This document shows, one piece after another, positions 21,831-36,400 of a DNA stretch of 64,000 nt. The position numbers were made by a program, and so were the translations under genes. The stretch covers positions 1 to 64,000 of the forward strand of contig CAJQUW010012486.1 of assembly GCA_907163375.1 (NCBI GenBank). Reading direction: 5' to 3'. The notes beneath the pieces were generated by a model. That model ran no database searches and was not told the origin of the DNA. It saw only the letters and a program-made list of their open reading frames with translations. The stretch's first letter is position 1; the number at the start of each line of letters is the position of its first letter. This DNA comes from Prostheceraeus crozeri. Its lineage: Eukaryota; Platyhelminthes; Polycladida; Euryleptidae.

Positions 21831-23304
21831 CCTATCGGAAAATATGAAGTTCGTATTAAACACACGAGTCAACTAAGTGCTCAACTGTATCAAAAAGTGC
21901 AAACTGCCAGCTAGATATACAAAGCCGATCTTCAGACTCAATCAACCCTTTCATCGTCTTTTACATGTAGGAAGCTGTCCATTCATGCAAGAAAAAAATG
22001 TTGTCAACAGGATCACATACATTATTTGTTATCAATTTTAAGTGGGAAAGTCGCATAGGCCATTTAGAAGAGTTTTAGAATATGTGCGATATAGCCAAGC
22101 TTATCAACATTTCACAACGCAAACAACGCACCGACAATTAATGACGTGACGGTAACCGGCTCCTCAACCCGTTCCTACGAGTCACAACATCAGTAAGGTA
22201 TGGAGACCAACTGTACAAGCAAACCTCACCCACAGAAATACGTCAAATGTAGCAGAGGTCAGCAATAACCGTCTTATTAATTGAGATATTTCGCTTTTAC
22301 TTCAAGTTGCATTATGCATGTCTTTTAAAATCGGACGAAGTCTGTGGCGAAAATTTTCTACAGTGTAGTGATATTTGGGCCTTTGTCGTCTTTTTGGATT
22401 TTTCAGAAAAAATGTGTATAGCGTGAACAGGGCTATCCGCGATCCGAATTTCGCAATCATGTTCGTCGAGTGTTTGTGCTTGCACAACGATCTCACAATG
22501 ATTATAATACAGGAAACCATGCATTATCTTGTTACATATGTACATGTGATTCTCACTGTAACTCACTGTAATAATAGTATGTAACAGTAGTACTAATGCA
22601 TCTATTCCAGTTGTACACAGCTTGAAATGTACAGAGAGCATCGAGCGTTGAAGGTGCTGGATACCGAAGGCCTGTCCCTCAAAAGTTGTAACCTTTTCAT
22701 TATTATATCGGCATGTAAATTGAAAAGAAGAGATTTTGATTATTTTTTCTCACATTCCCAGAAAGCACTATAAATGATTATTTGTCTCATACAAATTTCA
22801 CTCCCTCGATCACAGCAATTATTTAGTACGAATAGATCCATAGCACAACAGAAAAAGACGGTTTTTAAGTAAGCTGACAGAAAATATTTCCTTAACATAT
22901 ATATCATTAACAAATAAACCATTTATGAAAAATAGTTGCTCTTTATTGTTATCATATTTTATTGCTATCAATTTCTATCAATCTTGGATCTCTTTTGAGA
23001 ATTTCAAAAATATCCGCCTGCCGAAACTATTAACTATTTATTTGGTTTAGCAGGCTGATATTCACGATTCATGCAACTCCTACATCGAATGAGTGGTGTC
23101 AGTTTGTTAGATAAAATGTGGCGACAATTCGGTTACACGCATGTTGCATCACTCTCCATTAAGCTCGCACTTTGTGCTCGTGCAATCGATCTCGTGCTGT
23201 AGCCCATTATTATTTCACTGTATCAATCCACTGTATCTGAAGATTTTGGCAGTGTATGCACTGTACCACATCAAATTTTTCTTTCACTTTGCATGTCTAA
23301 ATAG
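21831..23304. other. gene-free stretch before the first candidate exon
   Basis: No reliable ORF or repeat. Missing upstream exons of the Tectonic gene could lie here or farther left, but I see no segment with convincing splice sites and protein-like sequence. Confidence 0.35.
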
Positions 23305-23440
23305 TGAAAAAATGCTCATTGAAGAAATCTTTAGTAAGATGCTTGTTAAGTTGACTGTTGGATGTCAGTTGGTTCGTGCAGCAGACTGGTCGGGTACTGT
23401 TGTCACGTTCAAATACCCACGTCAAAAACTATATTTTGAG
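23305..23440 (+). CDS. candidate upstream Tectonic module exon
   Basis: Acceptor ..TCTAAATAG precedes an open segment that ends at GAG before a good donor GTAAGA. Read with a phase-2 start it gives a Ser, then EKMLIEEIF, a strand LVKLTVGCQLV and VVTFKYP. The pattern of a hydrophobic strand with V-x-V-x-C, then 10-15 residues and another strand, matches the modules in the exons to its right. It ends in phase 0, whereas the next recognised exon (24329) needs a phase-1 donor. Either an exon between them was missed or this exon is not used in the same transcript. Confidence 0.35.
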
Positions 23441-24328
23441 GTAAGAATCAAATGCTGCGTATGAAGCGCATTGTGATTTGCGAAGTATTGTTGTTATTGT
23501 GTTCCGTAATGTGGAATTGAAAAATCTGATCTCCATGAAGCGAAACATGTCTTCTACTACGCAATAATCGCATTATCCGCAATGGTCGAATTATTGAATT
23601 CCATTTGAATTCATTACTGTAATGCGTGACAGTCAGGTTATCACAGTATGTGACATTAAATTCAATTACTACATCCACTTTTCAGCTTCATCATGATTGA
23701 TCAAACGGGCTGGATTGATTCACTTGTTTAAGGGTAGATTTATTCCTGTAAATGAAGGCACTACAGCCATCGACATCATATATCCTAACTGGGTTTATTG
23801 AAAATATATAGGCCTATGAAATATATAATTGATCAATAATATATTAGTAAAAATCTTAATGAAAGACGAGGAAACATTTGATTGACTCACATAATCTCAA
23901 GCAAAGGTAAAATGAGGTAGAGAGATTTGTGGTCTTAGATCGAGTTTTTTGCAGCTTGAAAAATATGTTAACATAGGTCAAGTCGGATATCGAATTGAGA
24001 AAGATAAGATGAAAATGATAAAATCATGCGCGAAATAATAATATATGACTGAAAAATATACACGGTTGAAGGAAAAAGTTTGGCTTATAAAATCCCCTCT
24101 ACTCAATCTTGTTGATATACTAAAATTTATATCGTCAACCTGATGAATATGCTGACCGATCAACAAGTTAATACATTTCTCCCCTACTGATCGTATACTG
24201 AGCGATTTGGACTGATTCTGCAACGTTTTCATTTTATTCAGATGTAAATTAAGCCTGTATTAATTAAAATTCACAAAATTCTTATTCTTCTCAATCGTGT
24301 ACCGTGATCTCATGAACTTTGTTTTTAG

Positions 24329-24459
24329 GCGCTGGAATTGTTAAAATCGGCTTCTCTGCAGCAACCACTACTACGAGCGTCTACACATTCACTCCAAATG
24401 AAACTCCTTTCATTCCTGTATACATTTCTACGAACGACGGCACTGCCATAACAGATACG
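24329..24459 (+). CDS. TCTN: Tectonic gene exon (module region, first secure exon)
   Basis: Acceptor TTTTTAG, donor G|GTAAGAA; starts with two bases of a split codon and ends in phase 0. It encodes GAGIVKIGFSAATTTT and a strand-rich stretch with FTPNETPFIPVYIS. There is an N-glycosylation sequon (NET). No Met or signal peptide, so transcription starts farther upstream. Confidence 0.75.
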
Positions 24460-27400
24460 GTAAGAAGAAATCGCATTTCAGGATTGTACTTATTCACTTC
24501 ACTGAAATATATAAACACATAGAAACTTGTGTTGATTTCATAGCGATCAAAAATTAAAAAGCAAACATTTTTGTACCACTTGGACATATTTCAGTGTTGT
24601 TCACACACTTTCTTCAGCAGACAAATCGCTAAAATGAATTAAAATTTGCCTTTTTATAAATTGCTATTATCAGACTCGGAGGTAGAGAGAGAGAGAGAGT
24701 GAGATCCATTCCGTTCATTGGACAGGCATTTCCCATCTTCTTTGATAAATATTGATTCAAAAACAGGTCAGTTTGTGCCGAACTATGACCTTGAAGTTCA
24801 TTTTATTTGGACTGCTTATGCATAGATACCTCTACCGGGACAGGGTAACCTTCAAGATGCTCAGCGATGCGAGTATGAAGATGTCGTTTATGTAGCGCCG
24901 ATGTGCCGGATATCACAATGTTCACAAGAGTATTTGTATACATCATTACAGCATTCGATTTCAGACCGTTAGTAAACTTATCTTTGTTTAGAAAATATTC
25001 ACTCATTTTCGAGGTTTTGAAAATTGGTTTGAAAATTGTACTCGATGAATGGCAATCCAAGTCTTTAATTTTGTTTTGAAATTGTTTACTACCTTCTACA
25101 ATGAACGGACCTAAATAAAGCAGCTATCTTTACATTATCATTTTGAACAGTAGATTGCTGGATTTGAAAATTCTCTGTTCAACTTCAATTTATGGTTTAC
25201 AAATCTAAGGATCGGGGAGAGCGCTCTGTTTAAAAATTTTAGTTATCGTTCCACAGCCGTATCGTACAAGGACTGCAGCGAATACAAAGAGCTCTATTTC
25301 ATATTTCTTCCAGCTGACTAGATCTGCCTTATAAAGTATATCGTGAGCAAAATTATATTTTGTGTTAACTCATATACTGCACCTGCATATGTAAGAGATG
25401 CAGCCGACCCTATGGCCTTGTGGTAGAGTGTTCGCTATGCGTCCTGGAGACCTTGGTCGGGTCAGCCTAAGACTTCTAAAAATAGCTACTGTGCATTCTG
25501 CATTCTTGCTTAACACTCAGCACAAAAAGAATGATAGTGGGATAGATAACGACTGGAAGAAAGGTTTCCGTGCCTAATGTGCTTTTAAGTATAATCAAGG
25601 TTCATTAATTTATTTATTTCATTTTATGCAGCTTCACTTTGCATAAATCAAGTCACTGCACTTGTAAGTGTAACTTCTTTGAAACTACCAACTTAACCAA
25701 CCATCCATAACGGAGCGTCTTAAGGAAAGACCTTCTCGAAGCTCAAGCCTCGTCAAACCTCAAAGTAGAAAATGTGTGCGCTTTAAAGCTTGTTTCATCC
25801 TCCTCTGGGTTCAGCGGTGTGCATTTGTCAATAGGCATTGCAATTTTCCCTAGCATTGAAATACAGATTGTTTCATAAAAAATGGATCACCCTTAAACAT
25901 CGCCTTAACTTCAACTTTGTCTAACTCCGCCAAACTTGAACGAATTTCTCTGAAATTTGGAAGATATGTCAGTTGTGCTTACTAATATCATTGTTGGAAA
26001 TTTCAAGCATGAATATTGAGTTGTTTTCCTGTTATAGATAAAAAAGTAGTAGATAATCTGATCTTCATTTAGCAATGTTACACAAAATCATACCTCACTC
26101 TTATAAAATTACATTTGTTTCCTTTGTTATGTAATATGTTGTTCTACAAGCCAAAAGCTATCAAGCAAAACAAAAATAAAGAAAATCGGTCAATCAGAGC
26201 CAGTATAGCACCATTATTCATCAACAATAATGTAACTGCTATATGTGATTAACTGGACTTCATGTTCCATACACAGAATTATATTGTTTAATCGTATCAC
26301 TTGACTAGAAGTGCAAACTGATTCAAACAGATGGCACATGCAGGAACTTAATAAGTGGGCAAAAAGAAATTTTTAATACCTTATAGAGATAGGAAAAATA
26401 GTCGTGCGTCGCTTGCGGATTGTTGTGGATTCCTTCAAAATGCTCCGATCGCCACAATTCCTTCAGATTCGAAGAATTCAGATCATTGCGCAAAAGTTTT
26501 CTCGATAATGTTGGGTCCTCCGATCACTTTAAAAAAAGTTAGCAGGCGCACGAAAAAACGTTCACAAACTTCTCTGTAGAACTTGACATCGTCTGTGTCT
26601 CTTTGCTGTGTGATCCGGTTGATAACAGTCACTGAAACTATGCACAATTTGTCGTGTTTAATGTTGAACTGGCTGCTCATTGTTCGATTTCTATGGTATT
26701 ATGTCAGCAGATTGTGCCATTTCATTTACGTTACATGTTCCAATGTTTCCCTTCTAGTCAAACAGAAGAAGAGACGACCTGTCTAATTCTGTGGTTCCAT
26801 AGCTTCCTGACTTCGTTGCGGTGGTGTTGGCAGCACTCCTGATTGCTTTCAGCTAGAAATCTATCTCTTACCGGTTGAAAACAATACAAAGCACAAATGA
26901 ACAATAACAAGATCGCATTCACAAAAGGCAAAGTGTCAGCCTTGCTAGAACTAGGGTCTCTCGTTAACTGTGATGGCTGCACTAGACTATTTCTAAGTCC
27001 ACTATTCGTAGAAGACTTATTGAGTCGAATTTCAAGAGCTGTAAGAGGCCCTCTCAGATCGGATTATCAGATCAGCATACAAAAAAGACGTCTCAGATGG
27101 GCAATGAGTCATTGTCACTGGCGAAATCAATGGGATCGGGTTGTCTGGTCTGATGAGGCATCAGTCCGTCTGAAGGATAGTGATGGTCGATTGAGATTAT
27201 GGATAAAATCTGATCAGGAAATTGCGAGACATTTACATCGTCCCCGGGTACAAGGTGGTGCGACTCTACTGATTTGGGCTGGCATTTGGACCAATGGCCG
27301 CTCTGAACTTCACATACAGCAAGGAACCATGAATTCTGAACTCTATGTGAATGTTTTACGAATGAACATTGGCCAAATGACAGATCAACTTGGTGATCCA

Positions 27401-30400
27401 CCGACTTGGTTATTTATGGATGATAATGCTACGTGTCACAGGAGTAGTAGAGTCAACTTATGCAAGTCTCAATTAGGGCTTAGGACATTATCTTGGCCAG
27501 CTCGTTCTCCTGATCTGAATCCCATACAAATGTATGGAGTATTCTAACGTAACGTTCGTCGTTCACTGCTACCTACAGATGGCGTATCACACCTTGCGTC
27601 ACTGTTAAAAAGAGAGTGGAGAAAGTTAGATCAGTCAAAAATCAACGATATCATCGAATCAATGCCTAGACGAATTGGTAATGTCATTGACAATAAGGGT
27701 AGGGCCACAAAATATTAGCTTCTTAAGAACCGTTACTGTATCATAGCTTATCAGATTATATGAGGACACCTAAATATATTAGGGACATGAAATAACATGA
27801 AAAATGCTTTCTGTATCATACTTATGTTTTATTTAGTCAAATTTTAGGATGATCCACTTTTTATGAAACGGACTGTACATTGATGGTATGTATTTAATTA
27901 TTTGCTATTTGTGAAATATTCTGCGATACGTGATTCGTCCAACCAGTTGTAAGAAGTATTTTTAATTTTGTAATTTCATTTTTAATTGTACTGTTTCTAC
28001 ACGTATCTTACATGTGAATCAGTACAGAAATATGGCATTCAATCAAGCTTTCATTCAGTGCTTCATTTTGTAAGAACAAACTTACTTCTTAAAGTAACTT
28101 CAATGTAAAAAAACAAGTTTGATTCGGAGTGTGAGGAAGGGACAACTTCTTGTGCAAAACAACTTTATAACGGGAAATCTTCCATTTACGGTAAAAATTA
28201 TCAGCTTGTTCATAGTTTCATGAGAAGCACTATTTTAGCGAGATTAAACATAAGGTGCTGTTTGCGCGACCTCTTTCATTTTGCGGAAACGATATTACTT
28301 CTCAGCATGTATGGATGCGATAGGCATTTCATTCTGATATTCGAAAAATCATGTATATTTATTCTTAGTTCTTATAGATTATATTCATTTTTACGCTCAT
28401 TACCTAATTGCATGTGAACCTAATTTGATTTCTTACTATTCCTGCAGCTGAACAGCTTCAACAGACTACAATCTGCTAATTCATTCTCATTGGTATTGAG
28501 TTCAGCTTCTCTACCTTTTGGCCAAACTTTGATCATTTTTCTTGAAACTGCGCTGCGATGATGACCCTACTGTTTGTCAGAGATGTAAAACGAAATGATT
28601 GACCAGATATATATTGCTTGGATGTACCGACGAATGAATTGAAATAAATCAAAACATCTCAAAAACCTGCGCAGCATGAATGGAATGCATTTCAAAATAT
28701 TTCATTCGTTGAAATTATGGAGACCATGACCATTGACATGATAACAATTGCACATAATCATTATATGATACGATATAATTATAACAATTGCACAGTATCA
28801 TTATCATATATTATATGGCTGCAAAACTTTAAAATTTAGAAGATAGACTGCAGAAATTCATGCCTGTCACTCCTCATTCAAACATTTTTTGTAACATTTT
28901 AATTATTTATTAACACAAATATTGAAATTTGCAGCTCACAAGTAAACTTTCCGGTAATTATGGTGGTCATAACTTTGTAGCGCTAAAAATCAGAAGGGCC
29001 TATGATCCTAATGATCCAGATAGAATCCTGCATGATAACACAATTTCTAAAAGGGGCGTGTTTTCTACTTTGAAGCTTTTGAAATACATCATGTTGAAGT
29101 CAAACTTAAACTGCTCTATTCAAGGCATAAGTAGAAATGAGAGGCTTCATTCATTAACTATTAATAGTGAATAATAGTCGATAGGTGATCTTAGATCCTT
29201 GTGATTTTCGGTTGTTAGTTGATGGTCATTATCAAACATTGATTTTCTGCAAGAAAGATTTGCTAAACGCACGAATCATTGTGAAGAAAAATATTCAGGA
29301 GGCAGTTTACTCGGCAATGAGCCATAATTTTGGTCGACAGAAGCATCATTTGAAAATTATGATATTTGGAAGTTACAAATCAATAATGATTAGAAATTGT
29401 CAATTTGTCTGACATCAGCTAAGAGTTAACATTGTGTCGTATAGATTGTAATCTATTGATTATCTAAATTGTCACAGACTTTATGCACAAAGTATTGTGC
29501 TGTATGGTCCCAGAGAGTAAAATATACTATCACAAGATAACTTTTGGCACAGCTTTCTATAGAAGCAGTGACTTTAAGCTATATAGAGGAGAACAAACAT
29601 CGGAAAGTTGTTGAATTCACAGTGCTTCAGATGAATATTACATCTAGGGTGTTAACAAAAATACGTCGTTGCAACATTGCTATGCATTTTTAACCACTAC
29701 TATCAGAAATTTATTTCATTTGACTTATAAAAGCAGTCAATTTTCTCCGCAAAATCATGAAAAATACATTCTGATTGAGTTTTAATGTCACTTTAGTTTC
29801 GTAAAATGGGCAGACGAGGCAACGCTTATAAATTCATTACATCTTTTTGTCGAAGAAAGCAGTAAGTGCCGGAGAAAGCCAACAAAACGTACTGGAAAAA
29901 TGTCATATTTGTCACAACATTACACATTCATAGCTAATTACTAACAAGATAGAGATTGCTATTGTCTCTTCACTACTTTCAGGTCAATGTCACATGTCAA
30001 ATATTGTCAACTGCAAGTACGGCTTTGCCATTTACGAATGCTGCATTTGGTTTTGACGCAACGATGAGTAGTACCAATTTGAATGCAAATCTGACCGTGA
30101 GGTATGTATGATATGAAGATGTACTCACAAACACTTTTGCAAGAAAGTTAAAGGAAATTTATTATAACGCAAAAAATCAGCAAGTTGCTGTAATGCATTT
30201 TCACTATTGGACAAATTAGCAGAATTCATGTTTGGAGATTATTTTGGCTTGACATATTCTGTGAAGGTTTTAGGCTAAAATTATATCCTTCTTCACCTTG
30301 AAAAACAAACTAAGTTCTATTAGTGACAGAAGCTGTGTTGGATAATGATTCAGAAACAGAAGGTATTCCGTAGAATATGTTAAAATATCTCTATGCATAC

Positions 30401-33400
30401 ATGTATTATGAAGTATAGACCAGAAAATATACAGCTTTAGTGCTAAGATGAGATTCAATTTGCTGTCCCTGTTATTAGATAAATCCTAGACTTTATATGC
30501 ATATATTTATTTGTTTATTTAGACGCAATCATAATAGTAGCACTACAACTTCTTCATGCGTGAATTTCGCTAAACCATATTTTATTGCCTACTTTCATCG
30601 TTCTTCAATACTTCTTTTTTGATCTTTGGAGCAGTAATTCTTATACGTACAAATACGCTCCTCGTGAATATCCGTTATATATTTCATCATTCACGAGATC
30701 TGAATACTACCCTTAAAAAGTTGTTTTACTCGACGTGCCGATTATGTCGCGTACTTTTTCCTAGAACACATAGACTAAATTTTAGAAATAAGGAATTCCT
30801 ATTGCTTACGGTGGGGCCAGGTTCCGAAGATTTTCAAGCTGTAAGATTGTGACGTTAAACATACGACCCTCATTATGAAATTATTTAATTTATTAAAGAT
30901 TGTTTAATTTATAATTCCTTCTTTTAAAGAAAAGGATTTTATATTTCAGCATTACTCAATTGGGAAGGGCAGTGGAGTTCTATTGCTATGGTGTAAGTAT
31001 TGGCGCAGGTACGCAGTTTACTGCTGCAGCTTCACGTAGCTTGACAAAGTAAGTTATTTTAATTTTTTGATGTTGTCAATCTTCTAATAGTAAACACGCA
31101 TTTTTCTTTCAGGTCCATACGCGGAATCAAAGCTCCGACAGTCAGTATTTGTACTCCAACAATTGCCGTTCCAATTTTACCGGCGCAGACCGCTGCTCCA
31201 ACAGCAGCAGTTTCTTTCCAGATAAAATTGAGGTGGGCATGAAATTCTGTGATGCTTTAAATTCCTACTCCTTTAAAGCAAACAATAAAGTTTTATTTCT
31301 TTTCCATTTCAGTGCTGCAGTTGTGACCAACAACATAACTGTTAATTGTTCCATCACAAATCCGGCCGCTGGTTGTAAGAAACAATTTTATCGTTATCAT
31401 TTTCTATGATTAAAGTAGTTTAATGGAACAAGGAAACTTCGCTAGGCTGACCACATTTTTTTCAAATTTTCATTGCCTACGGAAGATTATATTAAATTTA
31501 GAGTTGCGATGAATATGAACGCAATGTAAAATGCGAGATGTATGTAGGAATATGCCTGATAGTTGGACGAATCATCATATTATTAAATTTTTTGGGAAGT
31601 CAGCATCTACATAATTTGAAATTAACTGAAGAGAGTTGCAGTTATTCCTCACTATAGTAAAGACTTATTGTCTCTATTACACGGTCTGCCAGAAATTTAC
31701 AACAACGCAGCAAAATACATGTTCTTGGGATCAATTATCGTGCAATATTTGTTAGACACTTAGGCCTAATGAATCCGCTGTCGAAACCATTTACATAACG
31801 ACAATCATATTAATGGCTTCATTCCCTTTTCCTTTTGATGTTCATGATAGCAAATTATAACTTGGGGGATTTTATACTACTCCTTAAATTTAAGCTTGTA
31901 ATTATTCGCATTTAATGATATCATTGATTATCTCGTAGTTATGCTTATTTGGCATGAATCTAGCTAGGCATCCTTAAGAGGCGCAACTACAACAACCTTC
32001 ACTCACTGACCTGCATTATGATGAAACTCTTTTTCCTGAAAGTGTTAAGTGATATTTATTATCTGCAGTATGATAAGTGACATACCGTTTAGGGGCAGTT
32101 GTCAGGCTACCGGAGCACATGTAGAATTTCTATAATTATATTATAGGCTACATCGTGTAGACACACCTTTCACACATAAATTTCTAAATCGTATTTTACG
32201 CTATGCTTAACTAGGCCTGGATTATATAAGATCATTATTTTCAGTGTATAATATATTTATTTACCTAAATATGCCCTTTATCATCATGGTATCTGTTGAC
32301 TAGTTCCCATAATTGCAAGGAGGCCCAAATTATTAATTAATGTTCTATTAGTTCTATTAGTACAATTCAACTGCAAATTCCGTCTTACTCTTATATGTAT
32401 TCTACAGATCTACTCATCTATCATTTTGAATTTATTGAATTATCGTGTGTTTTTACCTGAAGACTTCGCATTTGATATGCCTATGTTAATATTGCTAACA
32501 CGGATCAAAGGTTTTATAAACAATAAATGCATTTTACCTAGTAACTTACTCATTCTACATTCTACGTGAATGTCTTCACCATCCAAGGCATGAAGCCATC
32601 GATATATTATCCATTCGAATCAGTCATGGACAGGGGCGTAGCTACCAAGTGACAACCTCAGTATTCTTTAACTGTTTGCAGCCTGTATCGAGCACACTTA
32701 GGCATAAGATGCTTACATATAGCTTAGCTTCTTCTGCTTTTGTAAATTGAGGATGAAATGTTTGTCGGAAAAGACACGAAAATCATGCTGATCAACTTCT
32801 AGAAATCTTTTCATTATTTTACATCAACAAAGCAACATTGGATAACTTTGTATATTCATAAATGAACTGAAAAATGAGTATAATTCCTGTGACATATTTT
32901 TGTTGCTTTTATCACGTTTCTGATCAAAGTTTGGAACAAAGCTCTAAAATAGTTTGGAAGTTTACGTGTATAAGTTAAGATTATGATCATGCTTCCACTT
33001 GCAAATTTTGTAAATCTTCTATATTTCCAGCTATGGCCTTCACAGTATCTCCAACTACGATCACCGCATCAACTACTCTTACGTACAGTTTGTCTTTTAC
33101 TGTAACAACATTGGGAACTGCAGTAACACTTGCATGTACTGCCGAATCAGTAGCGCCTGGTACTCAATACAAGTACTCAAACTCACAAGGTAAACTTTCC
33201 TTAATGAATATAACACTAGATGATGAACTATGTTTAAATATGTTAATAGATGCCATGTTGGTAACAGACAGCATTGATTAGTTAATGCAAGAAATATGCC
33301 TTGACTGTGTATAATCAAAATATGCTAGGAAAAATCAAATTTTGCATTAGTCTATAAAATGTGCAAAGAAGTTCCTCTATACATTTTGGCTATTCACACC

Positions 33401-36400
33401 ATGGTCTTTTCAAGGCTTTTTTTCAGAGAAAACATTTTTTAAAAGTCTCGATTTTGCCTCGTGCTGTACTTTGGAATGTTTTCCCGATGTCGTAGCCGTG
33501 TAACTATGCTTTAGTGCATTTAGTGCTTCAGTTCATCAAGTAGCATGTTATAATGATGTATAACATGATTACATGATATGTATATATGTTATAAACGACA
33601 GTTAATGTGTTGGGAAAATGAATGTTCACGTGCAATATGCTATTTGTTTCGTTTAAACGTGTTCTCATGGATAATATCGCTGTGCTATATTGTATTCCCA
33701 ACAATACAAATTATGTAAACCTACATTGCACACAGATAATGAATAGCTCCATAAATGATTCAAATTATCATGCAGTTGATTGCATATTCTAATAATAATT
33801 CTAATAATACGAGCGTACATAGCAATATAGGTTACACAATAAATATTATAGTATCCTGAAGCTAGTTATGTACTTCGATAACTGCATATAGCGATCAAAT
33901 TTTCCATTTTTGATTCCGTATTTAATCACACACGTGTTTGGTTTTAACTGAATCGTCACTGATTCAGCGCTGTGTCAAAACCATGTCATTTGCTTATTTC
34001 ACTGATAGCGCATGAAGCCTTGCCTGGCTTGCATTTCCTGTCATTCATGTACACTAATGCTCAAATAAGAAATGCGTTAATTCATTCATCCACCGATCGT
34101 GCCAAACCAGGTGATATTTGTCATATAGGCATTAAGTGGATAACCGTGCAAGAACTTGCATTTAAGTATTCTGGCATTTAGATTTCACAGTATTGCAAGT
34201 TTTATAGAACGAAAATGCATTTGCTTTCATTTAAATAAAAATGACCTAATGATTCAATTTCCAGGAGCCACTTCTGTTGTATCCAGCCAAACTTCAAGCG
34301 TAACGTTCATTGAAACTCAAGCGCAAATTCAAGCCGCGACAAGCTTTCAGGTAAGTGAGAAACCAAAGAAGAATGGAATGAGCAAGCCAAATGTTTCATC
34401 ATGTATGTGAAATAATGCTTTATGAGCTGCAAATGAGGCGTTTTTAAATAATTGTCTGACAGGAGCTCTTTGAGGATGAGGAAAAATCTCACTTGACACA
34501 TAATTTGTGGATGTGATCATGGAACGTGAAATATGTTGTAAAAGCATTCGCAAAGCAAACAAGAATTATATTGAGCATTTGATTCCTATTCATCAAAAGG
34601 CACATAAGGCTACATGCAGAACCATGTTGCTATAAGAGCTCGACTGCAGAAGAGTACAACGAAAATATAGTTTACTGCTAAATAGTGCACCAACGTGGTT
34701 CAATTAGCTACTAAAGGCTACTTTATACTGGTTGTGGCTGCAGCCGCAGTAGACAAGTGACATGACCATCTATCCCGTGATTGAAATTTAACATATGAAA
34801 CTGAACTAACAATGCGGCCACAAACTTTCAATTACAATATCGACTGCAACTGCAGTCACACTAATACAATCATGGAAGGACATAAGAAAAACGTTCTGAC
34901 ATGTTGGATCAAGACGTTGCTTTTGACTGCTTAATATATATAAAAATTCATGCCTTCCAATCGTATCGCATAACAACGTGCCATACATCAAGTTAGAGAG
35001 CCTGCATTCTCAGGTTTTAAATAAGCTATGATAAGCTTGCATCCATTAGTGTGTTTACTAGAGTGGTCAAAATATAAAAATCACTCAATTTAAAGATCTT
35101 AAGTTTTCAGTAAGAAAAAAAGTGAGTATGACAATTAATCAGGTACGAGGCGAACGAGCACTTTCTGTGCTTGTTTAATAATATTTTGCTCATCGAAATC
35201 AGTAAAATAGGAACGAAGACTCCACTGACTGAAAATATCATATTCTCACTGTCTCATCAACATGCTAGTACTCGGCATCTTCAGAATCTTTGCCATTTAA
35301 GGAGCATGAATGTGTGTTTCATTCAAATCAGTTATTTTTCAAACTTTGAAAGTTTATCTCACTACCACTAAAGTACACAAACAGCATACAAAGTGAACGA
35401 AGATTCAAAACAAAGCTCGTTCAAGTGTGCAGCTTCACTGAGACACATGTAATTAGCGAAGGCATGACTTTGTCCTCTCACAACGACTGTAGACGGTTCA
35501 CCTTGCATGCTGTTTGCGCACTTTTGCGGTAATGAGAAAAGTGTTGAAGAAAGTTAGAAAAAGAGCTATTGAACTGATTTGAATTAAACTTGCATCTTCT
35601 TGCTCCTTGCATCGGAAGGATTCTGAGGATGCCAAACGCCAAAATTTACATTTCTGATGAAAAATTAAGAACATGATATTTTCAGTAGAGTCACGATTTT
35701 GAGACAATTTTACGTTAATATTATTATACTCATTGCATTCAGTGGAACCAGAATTGTCTAGAAAGGACAATAGCTGCTTGTTGACTGGCATTTCAGTGCT
35801 TTGTCAATTGAGAACTTTCTCCACTATGATATAAATTCATTTCTTTTGAGTTTACATTGATGACCTCGAGCGGACGTACGAGAGTCTGGAGCAATGAGCT
35901 CCCGAAACTTGTCATCAATTTTTCTTTCAGAGAGTGTCCCAAGACCGAGCGGGAGTGTTGCTGTACCTGTAGATCGTCAATCAAAATTTATCGCGAGAAG
36001 TTAGATTATCAAACCATTATCCACGATCCACAGTCTAATGTTTGGGTAGTACTCAGTGCATCTCTAAGCTCCACGTGTTACATAAACTATCCAATGTAGT
36101 GAAATTATTCAAGATCTGGAATGAAAGATGCAGGCTAGAATATATGATTCTGGAAACTTTATTTCAGATAAAGTAGGGTATGAATTACATGCACAAGTTG
36201 CCGGCAATCATTTTTAAGTGTTTAAAGAACAGTTCACAGTATTTATATCACAAAATATGCACCTAGATGCTTTCAAATAATGTTACATTTACATGCTCTT
36301 AATGTTGTAATGATTGAGTAAGCAATTTATTCTAGACTGAATGTCATCAACGATCTGCATGGGTCTAATTAAATTAACCGGCCGACCAATCGGTCTTCAA

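Noticed and set aside
23141-23304. Met start at 23141 with a hydrophobic N-terminus as signal peptide of the Tectonic gene
   Set aside because: The segment before 23305 has no support beyond being open, the acceptor at 23303-23304 looks usable, and the phase does not join to exon 24329.
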